From Craterostigma plantagineum (lineage: Eukaryota > Streptophyta > Magnoliopsida > Lamiales > Linderniaceae), in the NCBI GenBank assembly GCA_027422505.1, contig JAPQWV010000629.1:186001-250000 (forward strand): DNA of 64,000 nt. The letters are read 5' to 3'. The position numbers and the translations under genes are program-made. The notes beneath the pieces were generated by a model. The model was not told the DNA's origin and searched no databases. It saw only the letters and a list, made by a program, of their open reading frames with translations. Below are positions 1 through 9,750 of this stretch, piece by piece. The stretch's first letter is position 1. The number at the start of each line of letters is the position of its first letter.

Positions 1-400
1 AAGGACGTCATACCAAGCTCGGGGAGCCTGTTTCGGTCTGTGGAGAGCCTTGTAGAGGCGATATACGTGATGAGGAAACTCTTCGCTCAATAACCCTTCA
101 GGTTGATCAACGTACACTTCTTTGAGAAATCCATTCTAAAATGCAGTCTTCACATCCATTTGGTAGACTTTGAAGTTCTTATGAGCGGCAAAGGCAAGAA
201 GATCTGTATAGCTTCGATCCTCGCAACGGGGGTGAATGTTTCATCGTAGTCGATGCCTTCTTGTTGATTGTACCCCTTAGCCACAAGTCTTGCTTTATTG
301 CGGATGACAACACCGTCTTCATCCTTTTTGTTCTTGAAGATCCACTTCGTGCCGATAATGGATCTGTCGTGAGGGCGTGGTACGAGTTACCAAACTGGTA
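1..400 (-). pseudogene. Copia A reverse transcriptase, N-terminal part
   Basis: The minus strand encodes, in several frames, the start of a copia RT: a [17 protein letters not shown] stretch near 300-350, an [19 protein letters not shown] stretch near 260-300, a [13 protein letters not shown] stretch near 140-170 broken by a stop, then [11 protein letters not shown] and [15 protein letters not shown] motifs down to position 1. Frame changes and stops show decay. The catalytic YxDD box lies beyond the left edge. The same domain is better preserved in copia D (about 55590-56300), which served as the comparison. Confidence 0.8.
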
Positions 401-1154
401 GACGTTCGAACTGATTTATTTCCTCCTGCATTGCAATCAACCAATCAGGATCATTGAGAGCTTTAGCTACTCGTGATGGTTCGGCTTGACTGACATAGCA
501 AGCGAACAAACTTTCATTCATCGTAGCCGAACGTGTCGAAACACCGGATGTGGGATCCCCAATAATCTGATCCGCAGGATGAGAGCGAGCCCAGAGTGGT
601 ACATTAGTCTGTGAAGAGCTAGCCGCATTTGTGTCGAGTGGAGGCTCATTAGATTGGGGTCCGGTGTCTGAAGAAGAGATCTCAACCGTAGTAGATTGAG
701 AGGGTTCGGCATCAGGATCAGCAATGTCCCCATGGTTGGGTAAAATGTTGTCTTCGTTGAGATTGAGATTATCCAAGTTTGGAGGGATGACATCATTGCT
801 AATAGCCGATGGTGTAGTTGCGGTGGTGCAGCGGTAGGTTGAGTGGTGGCGACGGGAGTCTTGGGGACTGGATAGAAGTACTCGAAGAGCAGATCGAGAT
901 CCAGTTCCCCAGAGCTGCCCTCAGATGAGGAAGTTCCCATTGATGAAAGTTGACCTTTTGTCAACGACTGTAGAAGACCGGGTTCTGGTCTGATATGAGC
1001 AGAAGCCATTTGGTCGCCTTCGTTTTCGTCAAAGGTGACGTTTGTGCTCTATCGTTTCTCCTTAAGATAGACTCTGTATGCCTTCGAGTTCAGAGAATAT
1101 CCAACAAAGATGCCTTCAAGTGCTTTCGGATCGAGCATCCCAAGGTGTTGGCAA
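401..1154 (-). pseudogene. Copia A integrase C-terminus and integrase-RT linker
   Basis: Overlapping minus-strand reading frames (387-776 and 518-1009) cover an acidic, Ser/Thr/Pro-rich linker that ends in a HPADQIIGDP motif followed by DPDWLIAMQEEINQFERL, the usual entry to the copia RT domain. The HSVDQIIGNP and DPDWIIAMQEEINQF motifs of copia D (55390-55560) match it. At least two frameshifts split the linker, so no single ORF spans it. The linker is thought to be a poorly conserved spacer. Confidence 0.75.
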
Positions 1155-1682
1155 TCATTGGCAACAAAACATCGGCAACCGAAGACCCTTAGATAAGATA
1201 TATCCAAGATACGACGGCAGCATCTCATATGGTGTGCGGTTGAATCTCTTGTGGATAGAAGCCCGGTTCTGCGTGTAGCAAGCCGTTTGAATAGCTTCGC
1301 CCCAAAGAGAGTGTGGAAGGCCAGATTGGATGAGGAGAGTCCTAGCTGCTTCGACTAGTGTCCTATTCTTACGCTCAACGACACCATTCTGTTCCGGTGT
1401 CTTCACATCTGAGAACTGCTGGGTGATGCCCTGAGTGGCATAGAAATCACTGAGCTTCTGGTTCTTAAACTCAGTTCCGTTGACAGTTCTGATAATCCGA
1501 GCCTTCTGTTGATGAAGATTTTGGGACTTAACAACAAACTCGATGATTACATCAGGAACTTCATCCTTTGTACGAACGAGTTTTGTCCATGTGTAGCGCG
1601 AGAAATCGTCGACAATCACAAGAATATACCGTCTTCCTCCGAGTGTAGCCGTAGGCATCGGGCCACAAAGATCCATGTGCAA
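1155..1682 (-). pseudogene. Copia A integrase catalytic core, second Asp lost
   Basis: This 175-residue stretch holds the rve-type integrase core, which cuts host DNA and joins the cDNA ends. Visible motifs are MDLCGPMPTATLGGRRY (first catalytic Asp), VDDFSRYTW, then NGTEFKN and QNGVVERKNRTL (catalytic Glu). The residue before NGTEF, normally the second catalytic Asp, is Val here (codon at 1482-1484); copia D has the expected Asp. The core continues into LPHSLWGEAI and NRTPYEML before the frame is lost. A frameshift near 1690-1715 separates it from the upstream gag-pre-integrase ORF. By family knowledge, loss of this Asp would abolish integration. Confidence 0.9.
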
Positions 1683-1698
1683 GAGCTCGAGGATAAGC

Positions 1699-2271
1699 TT
1701 AGAGGACGGCGTTTCCTTGGAGATGAGACGAGCGCTTCATCTTCCCCAATTCACAGGCAGAGCAGAGATGCTCCTTATGATAGGACAGCTGGGGTAGACC
1801 GTTGACGAGTTTATTCTGATGCAGTTTGTTGATAGTCTTGAAATTGAGATGTGAAAGACGTCGGTGCCATAGATCGTTCAACTTGAGTGTAGCACAAGAG
1901 AGAAGACATATTGGTCGAGAGGTCGTAAGATTGAGTACGTAGAGGTGAGACGTGCGCGTTCCAGAAAGAAGAGGCAGTCCCGAGGCATCGATAATGCTGC
2001 AGACGTCAGATTCGAAGAGAACCTTGTATCCTTTGTCGTAGAAACGACCAATGCTGAAGAGATTGTAGCTCAAACCCTCGACGTAAGAGATGCCCTTGAT
2101 CGTCAGTTTGTCATGGACGAGATCGCCAGTTCCGAGTATTGGCGCCATTTGACTGTTTCCGAAGGAGACCTTTTCGAGATAGCGCTCGGAGAAGTTGCTC
2201 AACAGCTCCTTGTTCCCCGTCATGTGTGTGGAGCAACCCGAATCTAGATACCACACAGGACAGACCTGCAA
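1699..2271 (-). pseudogene. Copia A protease and gag-pre-integrase domain
   Basis: The ORF starts with the aspartic protease active-site region WYLDSGCSTHMTGN (residues about 7-20), including the D-S-G triad found in copia proteases, and keeps the SYVEGLSYNLFSIG region downstream. Near residues 133-180 is the HHCC zinc-binding module that precedes copia integrases: LWHRRLSHLNFKTINKL, then CSACELGKMKRSSH. The frame ends shortly afterwards and the integrase core resumes in another frame at 1682. The nominal Met is not a real start: in a working element this is internal to the pol polyprotein. Confidence 0.88.
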
Positions 2272-2555
2272 TAATCAACAAACGTTGGGTCCTCGTTTAC
2301 GGACGGGACTTTCTTGTGATACAAGTAAAATTTTCGTGCGCTTTACGGAAATATGGAGTCTAAATCAGGTTGCGCATGATCTAATTTAGGTTTCCCGTTG
2401 TGATTTGTTTGATGTGGCGGGATTATGGTTTTTCTAACCCATATTTACCTAACTTGTGCTTGCATGTACGGTGCCTTATGCATGAATTGGCGTGGGGGAT
2501 GTGGTTGTTGTTTTCGTGCTTCAGTTTTAGTCGTCTTTTGCTTGCGAGCAATAGG
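2272..2555 (-). other. Copia A gag-protease interval, no clear domain
   Basis: About 280 bases between the gag stop and the protease ORF. In the related copies B and D this region encodes a short basic linker. Here I see no open frame of useful length on the minus strand and no recognisable motif. It is probably decayed linker sequence. The plus-strand ORFs that cover it have no domain content. Confidence 0.5.
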
Positions 2556-5204
2556 TTACTTTGCGTGTAGCGACGAAAGGCGTTTTTGCTTAACCGTATG
2601 TTTAGGAGAAATGGGAGAATGCAAAGGCGTCGTAGAGGAGGTTCGCTTGTGTGGTCGGAGTGTTGCGCGTTCGTGTGTTACATATTCATGAAAGCGTGGG
2701 AGAACAAAGTCATTGCAGCAACACATAGACATAAGCTTGGTAAAAGGAAGATAAGTTCTGGCAACATAATTATCTATGTCCTTAAGATATTGGGATTCTT
2801 TACATAAAGAGGAAAGACGAATATAGGATGGTCTTTTCTTCTTATCATCGAAGAGCGGGTTCTCCTTTATTTCAAACGAACTCCCTTCCAGAGACGTCGA
2901 ACTCACAATCCCTATATCCATAGGAATACGAGAGTTAGTGGTTGAACATGTTTCAGCTTCAGGAGTCATCTTCGCCGTCCTCTTACATTTACATGTTTGA
3001 GAATCGGGTACTTGACTCGACGTAGAAGGTTTGTTCGTATTGTGAGATTGCTCTAGGGTAAAGATTTTGCTAAGTAGCTCATCTCGCTCCTTCGCGAAGG
3101 CTTTCCGCTCTAATTCGAGGGTTCGTTCTAGTTCTGCTATGACCAGAAGTTTCTCTGGTATATAGATGCGAGAAAGCGCTTCTCGGAAAGCAATTTCCTG
3201 TTCTTTGGTTGGAAATAGAGTCTTGATGTCCTCAGAGAGTGAAGGTTTTCTAATCTTATAACTAGCGTTCAACTCTGTGTAGTCATACGCGATTTCCGCC
3301 CAACGAATGTTCTGTTCCCTCTTTTCTTCCGAAAGGACAACGGAGGAGGATCTCATAAATGGCATAAGCTGTGAGGGAGCACCCTTCCTCGTTTGCAGGA
3401 ATGCAGTACTGTACATGTTATACCTTTTAACCATTATCGGCGTTGGTTCGCAATTGCTAGCCAGGCCGATTCCCACCCGGGCGTCGTAGAATTCTGCTTT
3501 AGCCGGTTGGTTCAATTGGCATAAGAGGTGTGTGTGTTTGTTTCTAAAGTGAAGTTGCTCTTCAAGCTCTTTCACCTTTTGATACAGCCTAACTCTTTCC
3601 TTAGTAAGCAGTTCATATTGTGAGGCCGTCAAGAGACGAGATGTTTCACATGAACTGATGGCCAGTGTGGTTTCCTTAACCTTATGCTCACTTTGTTGAT
3701 TCTTATTTTGCAGACGTTTGACTAACGCTTCAGAGGCAATTAGTCGTTCGTTTGCGCAAGCAAGCTCTTCTACTTTTAAGCTAAGTAAGGCATAGTTGTT
3801 TTCAAATTTCAGTTTAAGTTCATCATAATCCCTAGCGTCTACGGTGGATTTCTTAATGGTGTGACGGCGATTAAACATGTCATCGAGTTGTGAAATTCGT
3901 ACCTCAGACTCTGCGTTGGTAGGGGTCTCAGCAGTGTTCTCACCGGTGTTAACCATCTCATCGTCCTCGTCATCTTCTACCAGCCTTGCCATGCAACAAT
4001 CCTCATCCTTAGGCTCCTTGTCTTCGGAAGTGTCGTTCATCCACTCAGCTTCTTCGGTGAGAAGAACTTTCCCACTTTCCATTTTGCGGGTCATTCTGGC
4101 CTTACGATCGTAGTAGCCAGAGTCCTTCACGCGTGGGGCGTGGCATTCCTTGGCAAAGTGGCCAGACTTTCCACACCGAAAGCACTTCACAGACTTTTGA
4201 GGTTTGGATTCCTCCTCTTTCTTTATCGGCTTAGCTTCCTCCGTAGGTTTTGGTGCCGCTAAAGGTTCTTTGACGATTGGAGGAAGATGAGGATTTTTTC
4301 CCGATCTTCTTTGAGACCATCTTTGTGAGCATTGCCAGCTGCTTGCGTAGATCACGAACATCTTCATCAGATTCCGTATCAGCTTCGGATCCTGAAGAGG
4401 TGTCAGATACAACAACTGGTTGCTTCCCTTTGTTCTGTTTGGCCTTAGAGGTGGAAGATCGTCAGCAGTCTTGCTCGAGAGGAGAGCCAGCTGGTCAAAT
4501 CGAGTGTTGGTAGACTGTGGTTGTACGTAAGGAGCATAGGCAGACAGGCTGTCGTAGAGGGCGTGGATGGAGGTGTTGGAGAGGTCCTTACTCTGAATCA
4601 TCATCACCGTCGCATTGCCCCAATGTGGTTTGAGGCTACCAAGGAAGCGGTTGTTGATATGGAATTTATCCCTCGAGATCTTGGCTTTCTTGAGTTTATT
4701 GATGACCTTCAAGTATCGGAGGTACGTGTCACGCAGCTCCTCTCCTTCATAGGCCTGGAAGTGTTCATACTGCAAAAGACAGGCTGATTTCCTCCCCTGA
4801 GCACTCTCTGTTGTGCCTGCCATAATTTCCACGAGTTCATCCCACATTTGCTTGGCAGTTGAGCAGCACTCGATGTGTGCGTAGACTTCGTTGGCCATAG
4901 CCTGAAAGAGGTATCCTTTGGCAGTCTCATCGGCCTGTAGGCGAGCCTCTTCTACATCATTAATGGGACCTCTTGGAGTGCGGCGTTCAGCCATAGGAGG
5001 GTTCACATTTGGTTGAGCAGGGATGATCGTCCAGAAATGTGCTGGTCCGTTGAATATGGAGTCCAGTAAGTACTGAGAGAGTGGTGCGCCTTTGTTCCTG
5101 ATGAACGTGAGGAACCTGTTTGTCCATATGCTATAATCGCCTTGTCGCAGCATCGGAGGCCTGGTGTCGGAACCCACTGTTGAGATGTCATTTGAGGTAG
5201 ACAT
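2556..5204 (-). CDS. gag: Copia A Gag, long coiled-coil form with CCHC knuckle
   Basis: This 882-residue capsid/nucleocapsid protein has, in order, an N-terminal capsid-type domain (YSIWTNRFLTFI near residue 25; MWDELVEIM and RDTYLRYLKVINKLKKAKI near 120-170), one CCHC knuckle CFRCGKSGHFAKEC near 340-353 for RNA binding, an acidic region, then heptad-rich coiled coils near 460-560 and 690-730. The C-terminal 170 residues are Ser/Thr-rich. The Met at 5204 sits next to the leader and fits a Gag start. The stretch from about residue 248 to 310 (roughly 4460-4270) looks out of register: the neighbouring frame reads as acidic Ser/Glu-rich helical sequence, so two compensating indels are likely. 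Long coiled-coil Gags are a feature of Sireviruses. Confidence 0.88.
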   Translation of the reverse strand: MSTSNDISTVGSDTRPPMLRQGDYSIWTNRFLTFIRNKGAPLSQYLLDSIFNGPAHFWTIIPAQPNVNPPMAERRTPRGPINDVEEARLQADETAKGYLFQAMANEVYAHIECCSTAKQMWDELVEIMAGTTESAQGRKSACLLQYEHFQAYEGEELRDTYLRYLKVINKLKKAKISRDKFHINNRFLGSLKPHWGNATVMMIQSKDLSNTSIHALYDSLSAYAPYVQPQSTNTRFDQLALLSSKTADDLPPLRPNRTKGSNQLLYLTPLQDPKLIRNLMKMFVIYASSWQCSQRWSQRRSGKNPHLPPIVKEPLAAPKPTEEAKPIKKEEESKPQKSVKCFRCGKSGHFAKECHAPRVKDSGYYDRKARMTRKMESGKVLLTEEAEWMNDTSEDKEPKDEDCCMARLVEDDEDDEMVNTGENTAETPTNAESEVRISQLDDMFNRRHTIKKSTVDARDYDELKLKFENNYALLSLKVEELACANERLIASEALVKRLQNKNQQSEHKVKETTLAISSCETSRLLTASQYELLTKERVRLYQKVKELEEQLHFRNKHTHLLCQLNQPAKAEFYDARVGIGLASNCEPTPIMVKRYNMYSTAFLQTRKGAPSQLMPFMRSSSVVLSEEKREQNIRWAEIAYDYTELNASYKIRKPSLSEDIKTLFPTKEQEIAFREALSRIYIPEKLLVIAELERTLELERKAFAKERDELLSKIFTLEQSHNTNKPSTSSQVPDSQTCKCKRTAKMTPEAETCSTTNSRIPMDIGIVSSTSLEGSSFEIKENPLFDDKKKRPSYIRLSSLCKESQYLKDIDNYVARTYLPFTKLMSMCCCNDFVLPRFHEYVTHERATLRPHKRTSSTTPLHSPISPKHTVKQKRLSSLHAK

Positions 5205-6466
5205 GGTTGGTGCAGTCGAATCGTCCGTGGTTTTGATCTTGTATAGATAAGAAGGTTAGTGACGAACGAGATGAGAAGTATGAATTTAACGAGTAGAGTT
5301 TGAGATTGGAAAACGTATGAAGGGAAAATATCTTGAAATTCGGAGTAGTTCTAGAAATTTAAAAACGAGATTGGAAAAGTAAATTTTTGTCAAAAATGGT
5401 CTAGGAGGGTAGGACTAAAGTGTAAAGGATCAAGACTTGAATAAGTTCGAGAAAAAATTTAACACGAGAAAAATTTGCGGTTTGAGAAAAACGTTTCAAA
5501 ATGGTTCGTGATTGGAAGATAAATTACCCGAGAAATTATTGTTTGAGAAATTTCAGTGCTTGTGTGTGTTCAAAGTGAAATTCTCGGACAGAAAAAAAAT
5601 TCTCAGTTGAAGACTATTTTCTCAGATTTAAAATTTTGCATGTGAGAAAGTTTCTCAGTTTTGAGATTTCTCAGGTTGCAAAATTTTCAGTTTGGAAGGA
5701 ATTTCGTGGGTTGAAGTGAGGTTTTAGAAAGTTTCTTGGATTTGACAAGTCGTGGTTTTGAAAAATTTTCTCGGTTTGAAAAATTTCTCGACTCAGAAAC
5801 ATTTCTCAACTTTCAGAAATTTTCGCGGTTTAGATAAATTATCGGAATGAACTTTCTCGGGTATAAAATTTCTCGGATTTTGAAAATAAGCAGTTGAGAA
5901 AAGAAAAAAAATGAAGTGAAACAGAGAAATTTTCGCGGTATAGATAAATTCTCCGAATGAAATTTCTCGGATATAAAATTTCTCGGACTTGAATGACGTG
6001 ACAAAAAATTTCGCGGCCAAGAACATGTATTCACTGTTCCATTGCTGTCGCAAGTTTTACCAGAAATTGTCCGGTTTTCACTCAGATCTCAACCAAAATC
6101 ACTCAAACTTGATCCAAAACTTCAGAAATTCTTCCCTAAACACATAATCGACCGATTTGTGGCCTAAAAACAACAAAAAGACGAGTCAAAATCGACCAAG
6201 AACTGAAACCGGCCGAGATGACTTTTTTCTGAAGATTTTTGCTTTGATCTTGCTCAAAACTCGTTCAAATTGATCCAAAGGTGTTCTAAAAAATTTTAGG
6301 CATAGACTTTCGATCTGGGGAAGGGTTTTAAACACAAAAACGAAATATTAAAACCCCAAAACGAATTCAAAATAGCCGAAAGTGATTATTTTTGCCCAAA
6401 ACACCTTTGATCTTTCTCGGAATTGAACGAAACGGAATTCAAATCGATATAGATCGATCCATGTTT
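5205..6466 (-). repeat. Copia A 5' leader with AAATTTCTCGG word array
   Basis: This non-coding leader of about 1.26 kb separates the primer site from the gag start. From about 5340 to 6020 it is packed with short related words such as AAATTTCTCGG, GAGAAATTTTCTCGG and TTTCTCAGTTTGAGA on the given strand. The centre GAGAAATTTCTC is palindromic. Two longer stretches near 5815-5880 and 5930-5995 are near-copies of each other (each has a TTTCGCGGT, TAGATAAATT, GGAATGAAATTTCTCGG-like order). Beyond 6020 the leader is AT-rich with no repeats I can define. Being after the primer site, it would be carried in the genomic RNA. Confidence 0.75.
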
Positions 6467-6478
6467 GCTCTGATACCA
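6467..6478 (-). promoter_or_regulatory. Primer binding site of copia A, tRNA-iMet type
   Basis: On the minus strand these bases read TGGTATCAGAGC, the standard plant primer site complementary to the 3' end of initiator tRNA-Met. It primes minus-strand cDNA synthesis. It lies directly beside the LTR end near 6480, which fixes the element's orientation. Confidence 0.92.
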
Positions 6479-6479
6479 C

Positions 6480-7545
6480 TTCACCAAACAAGGAATCAAA
6501 GTGGCTTAATGGGATAAAAAGGGAGAGGATCTCACCTTCAAGTGTGTGTATTGTGTGAAAAGTAGGGTTTGCCTTTTGATCTTTGATTACCTCGAAAATA
6601 GTGCTGGAGAAACCTTATAGACCACATTAGACCTAGGTATATTAAGGCCCAAACACTAATGAGTAAACTAATTACAATCTAGTCCAAAGCCCAAGCTAAA
6701 AGGATAATTACAATAGGTAACCCAAGACGTAAACTAATGACACAATCTATTAAATATCCTAACAACGTGCATTCAGAATGTGCGAATTATCTTTTATATA
6801 TAGATAGAATTTTTCATAACATATAATAATAAGAAAAGGAAGAAAATTTCAAGAAAAAGGAAAAAATTATCATTTATCTATATAATTTTCTTCGTATGAA
6901 TATTAATATTATTTATAGTATGGGGTCAGATTATTTTGCTTCGATCATTGTCACCTCTAAAATTTCACAAGACACTCGTCATGATCATATGCCGTCAAGT
7001 CACGTCAGCAAACTATAAGTCACGTCAAGTCACCTCCAAGTTTCCACTTCTTCGTCGTTCTCCTTCTCTCGGCATTTTTTTATCTTTTGTCATTTTCGTC
7101 CTTTTTTTTCGTATCAGTCTACACTTGCTCAAGCTGAAGCTCCGCTTCTCTATGAGGCTGAAAGATTATCTAAGGCAAAGTTCTTCTTGTTGGTTCTCGG
7201 TCCGAAACCGTGCTCCTTTTCTCTTAATCCCTAGAGAGGTTTCAGAGATTATCAATTTGAAGAAGTTCACAGTTATGGAATTCGAACTCAAGGCCGTGAT
7301 CCTCTTCTCGTTTCCCGATATAAGACCGGATTATCGTTGGAGAAGTTCACTATGAGGTGCTCCTCTTCCAGCCGTTCTGACGAGCGTACGAGATTATCGA
7401 TGGAGAACAGCAAGATCCATACCCCCTTCTAGTAATTTGAGATTGTCATAGTCGAGAGGCATGTTCTTTTGGTCTGCTTTTTTGTGCGTTGAGCATTCCT
7501 CGTGTGCGTTTCCACCTTCTTTTGTCATCTGTTTCTTTGTCGTCT
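6480..7545 (-). repeat. Sirevirus-type LTR, apparently shared by copia A and copia B
   Basis: The lower end abuts the copia A primer site. The upper end abuts the polypurine tract that ends copia B, so this one LTR occupies the place of A's 5' LTR and of B's 3' LTR. It is homologous to the LTR after copia D (57564-58100), with long matches around the repeated CTCCAACGATAATC-like motifs at 7330-7420. The exact TG/CA termini are unclear: a TGACAAAAGAAGG start near 7526 matches in both copies, but the end by the primer site is not a clear CA. Confidence 0.75.
6791..6803 (-). promoter_or_regulatory. Candidate TATA box of the copia A LTR
   Basis: The minus strand reads CTATATATAAAAG here, a good TATA box match, about 310 bases upstream of the LTR/primer-site junction. 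That is a plausible place for the U3/R boundary. Support is motif and position only. Confidence 0.5.
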
Positions 7546-7560
7546 TTTTCTCCCCCTCAT
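7545..7560 (-). promoter_or_regulatory. Polypurine tract of copia B
   Basis: The minus strand reads GAGGGGGAGAAAAAG, the polypurine signature of Sirevirus-type elements; copia D has the same motif at 57551-57563. It primes plus-strand cDNA and lies just before the 3' LTR. Confidence 0.75.
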
Positions 7561-8192
7561 TTTCTCGATTGAACATCCCGCTGAAAGCTTAGATAGTCGG
7601 TTGAAGGCTTAAGGGTTTTCAAATGAAGAAAAAGGAATTCGGAGAAGGCTCAAAATGGACGACTACATGCTATGTTAAAGGATTGAAAATTATATAGGTG
7701 GTCGAGTGAGGAATTTCCTAATTGCCGTAATCATTTCCCTAACGATCTAACGCAAGGCGGGATGAGGACAAGAATCACTAGTTAAGACAAGCAGTTGATG
7801 GGTGACCGCTCAAGAATTAATCCGTAGAAAGAAAAATAAGAAGGCTAGAATTCTCACTTACATGAAGTGGCTTTGTGTCTAATGGAGCAAACTAATGACC
7901 TTTTAAACACAAGAATGCGACTAGACTAACAAAATTAAGCAACTAACCTGTCGCATATCACGGAAATCTATATGTGACCAGATATGTGACCAGATCGAAC
8001 ATCCTAAAGATATAACATTCCCCTAATATTATAAGTATATGTATGTATAATATTTTTGAATTTTATTTTATTAGAATAATTCTATTTTATAAATTATTTT
8101 ATCTTCTTATTTTCACGCAATATATAACATTTAATAGTGAAAACACATAGAAGAGGACATATGAAAGCGCATAGGAGCACGTAAAGCACATA
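7561..8192 (-). other. Copia B 3' untranslated region
   Basis: About 630 bases of AT-rich sequence between the RNase H stop and the polypurine tract. Copia D has the matching 3' region at 57005-57550, with shared stretches such as the TCTAGCCTT / ACTAGTGAT region in opposite orientation. No ORF or envelope-like gene is visible. Confidence 0.7.
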
Positions 8193-9301
8193 TTACGGAA
8201 GATTCAGCATGCCTAATTTTCCGACAAGAAATTGGAATCGTTTTTCATCCAATGCCTTGGTGAAAATGTCAGCTAGTTGAACCTCCGTGTTCACGAAATA
8301 CATGTCAATGGTGCCTTTTTCTACGTGATCTTTTATAAAATGATATCTAATATCTATGTGTTTTGTGCTTGAGTGGTGAACATGATTACACGTAATCGCA
8401 ATGGCACTTTGGCTATCACTGTAAATGACATCCACAGCATTTGCGAGCAACAACTGCCGACCGCGACGTATTCTGCCTCAGCCGTCGATGTTGAGACGCA
8501 GTTCTGTTTCTTTGATGACCAGCAAACCAGCTTTTCGCCTAGAAATTGAGCGCCACCAGATGTGTTTTTCATGTCTATTAGGCAACCTGCATAATCAGTG
8601 TCAGTATAGCCAATTAATTTGAAATTTGTGTCCTTAGGATACCATAAACCTAGGGTTGAGGTTCCCTTGAGGTAGCGAGGAATCCGTTTGACCGCGAGCA
8701 TGTGAGATTCTTTGGGATCGGCTTGGAAACGGGCACAGAGGCATGTGGCAAACATAATATCCAGCCGGCTTGAGGTGAGATAGAGAAGAGAGCCGATGTT
8801 GCTGCGATATAGCTGATGTCGACCGCATTTTCTGTGGGATCGTCATCTAGCTTGCAGCTTGTTGACATAGGAGTGCTGAGAGGCTTGCTCTGATCTTGAT
8901 GGAACTTCTACAGAATGTCCTTGATATATCGTCTGACTTATGAAGATGCCATCTTCGAGCTGCCTAACTTGGAGTCCTAAGAAAAATTGCATCTCTCCCA
9001 TGTGACTTTTCAAACTTGTTCTTCATTAATTCACCAAACCTCTTGCAGAGCCGTGGATTGGTTGATCCGAAGATGATGTCTTCTACGTAAACTTGGACAA
9101 CCATCAGATCTTTGTCTTGCCATTTGATGAAGAGGGTCGTATCGATCGTTCCTCGAATGAATCCAGACTTCACGAGGAAATCGCTCAAGACCTCATACCA
9201 AGCACGTGGGCTTGTTTGAGTCCGTAGAGGGCTTTGTCCAGTCGATAGATGTGACCAGGGTGTTCTTGATAAACAAAGCCTTCTGGCTGAGCGACATAGA
9301 C
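8193..9301 (-). pseudogene. Copia B RT C-terminal half and RNase H
   Basis: Minus-strand frames encode, from 9301 down, the RT palm region ([19 protein letters not shown], then [12 protein letters not shown]), the thumb region ([29 protein letters not shown]) and RNase H ([63 protein letters not shown]). The protein ends VGKLGMLNLP at 8193, as in copia D. The RT box is YVED rather than YVDD (Glu codon at 9081-9083), which removes one catalytic Asp, and several frameshifts split the domain. The 5' portion of the gene continues beyond the inserted LTRs, at 15988. Confidence 0.88.
9297..9301. repeat. Left target-site duplication of solo LTR 1 (TAGAC)
   Basis: TAGAC directly precedes the TGTAATACCC start of the LTR and recurs at 15988-15992 after its end. 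Copia D has a single uninterrupted copy at the matching RT position, which confirms that the bases were duplicated on insertion. Confidence 0.88.
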
Positions 9302-9735
9302 TGTAATACCCGTAATTAAAATACGGGATTAAGGGCGTAAATTATTTTGTACAAATTGGATAGATGAAGTTGGTATTCAAACGGATTAAATGACGAACGA
9401 GGAACTCGACCTAGTTAATATTTGACCCAAATAATCTTGGCCCAATTAAGTGGAAAATCAATAAATAATCTATATTAAATTAAATAGATTAGCCCAAATA
9501 ACATTTACTAAGGCCCAAATAAATTACAACTTGGCCCAAATTAATAGAAGTTAAAGGAGAATGTGAAGATTACATGTATTAATTATGTCTATGTGACTAC
9601 ATGAATTTCGGGAATTAATTACGTGCCCATGTGATTTTGTGAATATTGTGCGTTAATTATGTGCTTACGTGATTTTACTCATTTTGTGTAACCAAATACG
9701 TGCCTAAATAATATTTGAATTAATAGGAATTTTCG

Positions 9736-9750
9736 AAAACATATAAAGAA
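9736..9750 (+). promoter_or_regulatory. Candidate TATA box in solo LTR 1
   Basis: The sequence ACATATAAAGAAG lies about 440 bases into the LTR, before the word array. It is a reasonable TATA-like motif in an AT-rich area. Position is the only support. Confidence 0.25.

Larger units (their letters stand above)
1..7545 (-). mobile_element. Sirevirus-type Ty1/copia element A, left end outside window
   Basis: Read on the minus strand the order is LTR (about 7540-6480), tRNA-Met primer site (6478-6467), long leader, gag with one CCHC knuckle and coiled coils (5204-2556), protease and gag-pre-integrase (2271-1699), integrase (1682 on) and the start of reverse transcriptase, which leaves the window at position 1. 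PR-IN-RT order is that of Ty1/copia. The long coiled-coil gag, the AGGGGGAGA polypurine signature and the RT/RNase H style of the relatives B and D suit the Sirevirus lineage of plants. Coding is broken by frameshifts and by loss of an integrase catalytic residue, so it is a fossil. The lineage name is from remembered family features. Confidence 0.85.

Noticed and set aside
6936..7355. 139-residue plus-strand ORF as a host gene
   Set aside because: It is antisense to the Sirevirus LTR and the matching region after copia D does not conserve it.
7561..8192. Envelope-like gene in the 3' region of the Sirevirus-type elements
   Set aside because: No open frame, signal peptide or membrane segment is visible in the 3' region of B or D.
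8193..9301. Copia RT/RNase H at 8193-9301 as the 3' end of copia A
   Set aside because: It lies upstream of A's LTR and primer site on the minus strand, and it rejoins the copia B RT at the TAGAC duplication.
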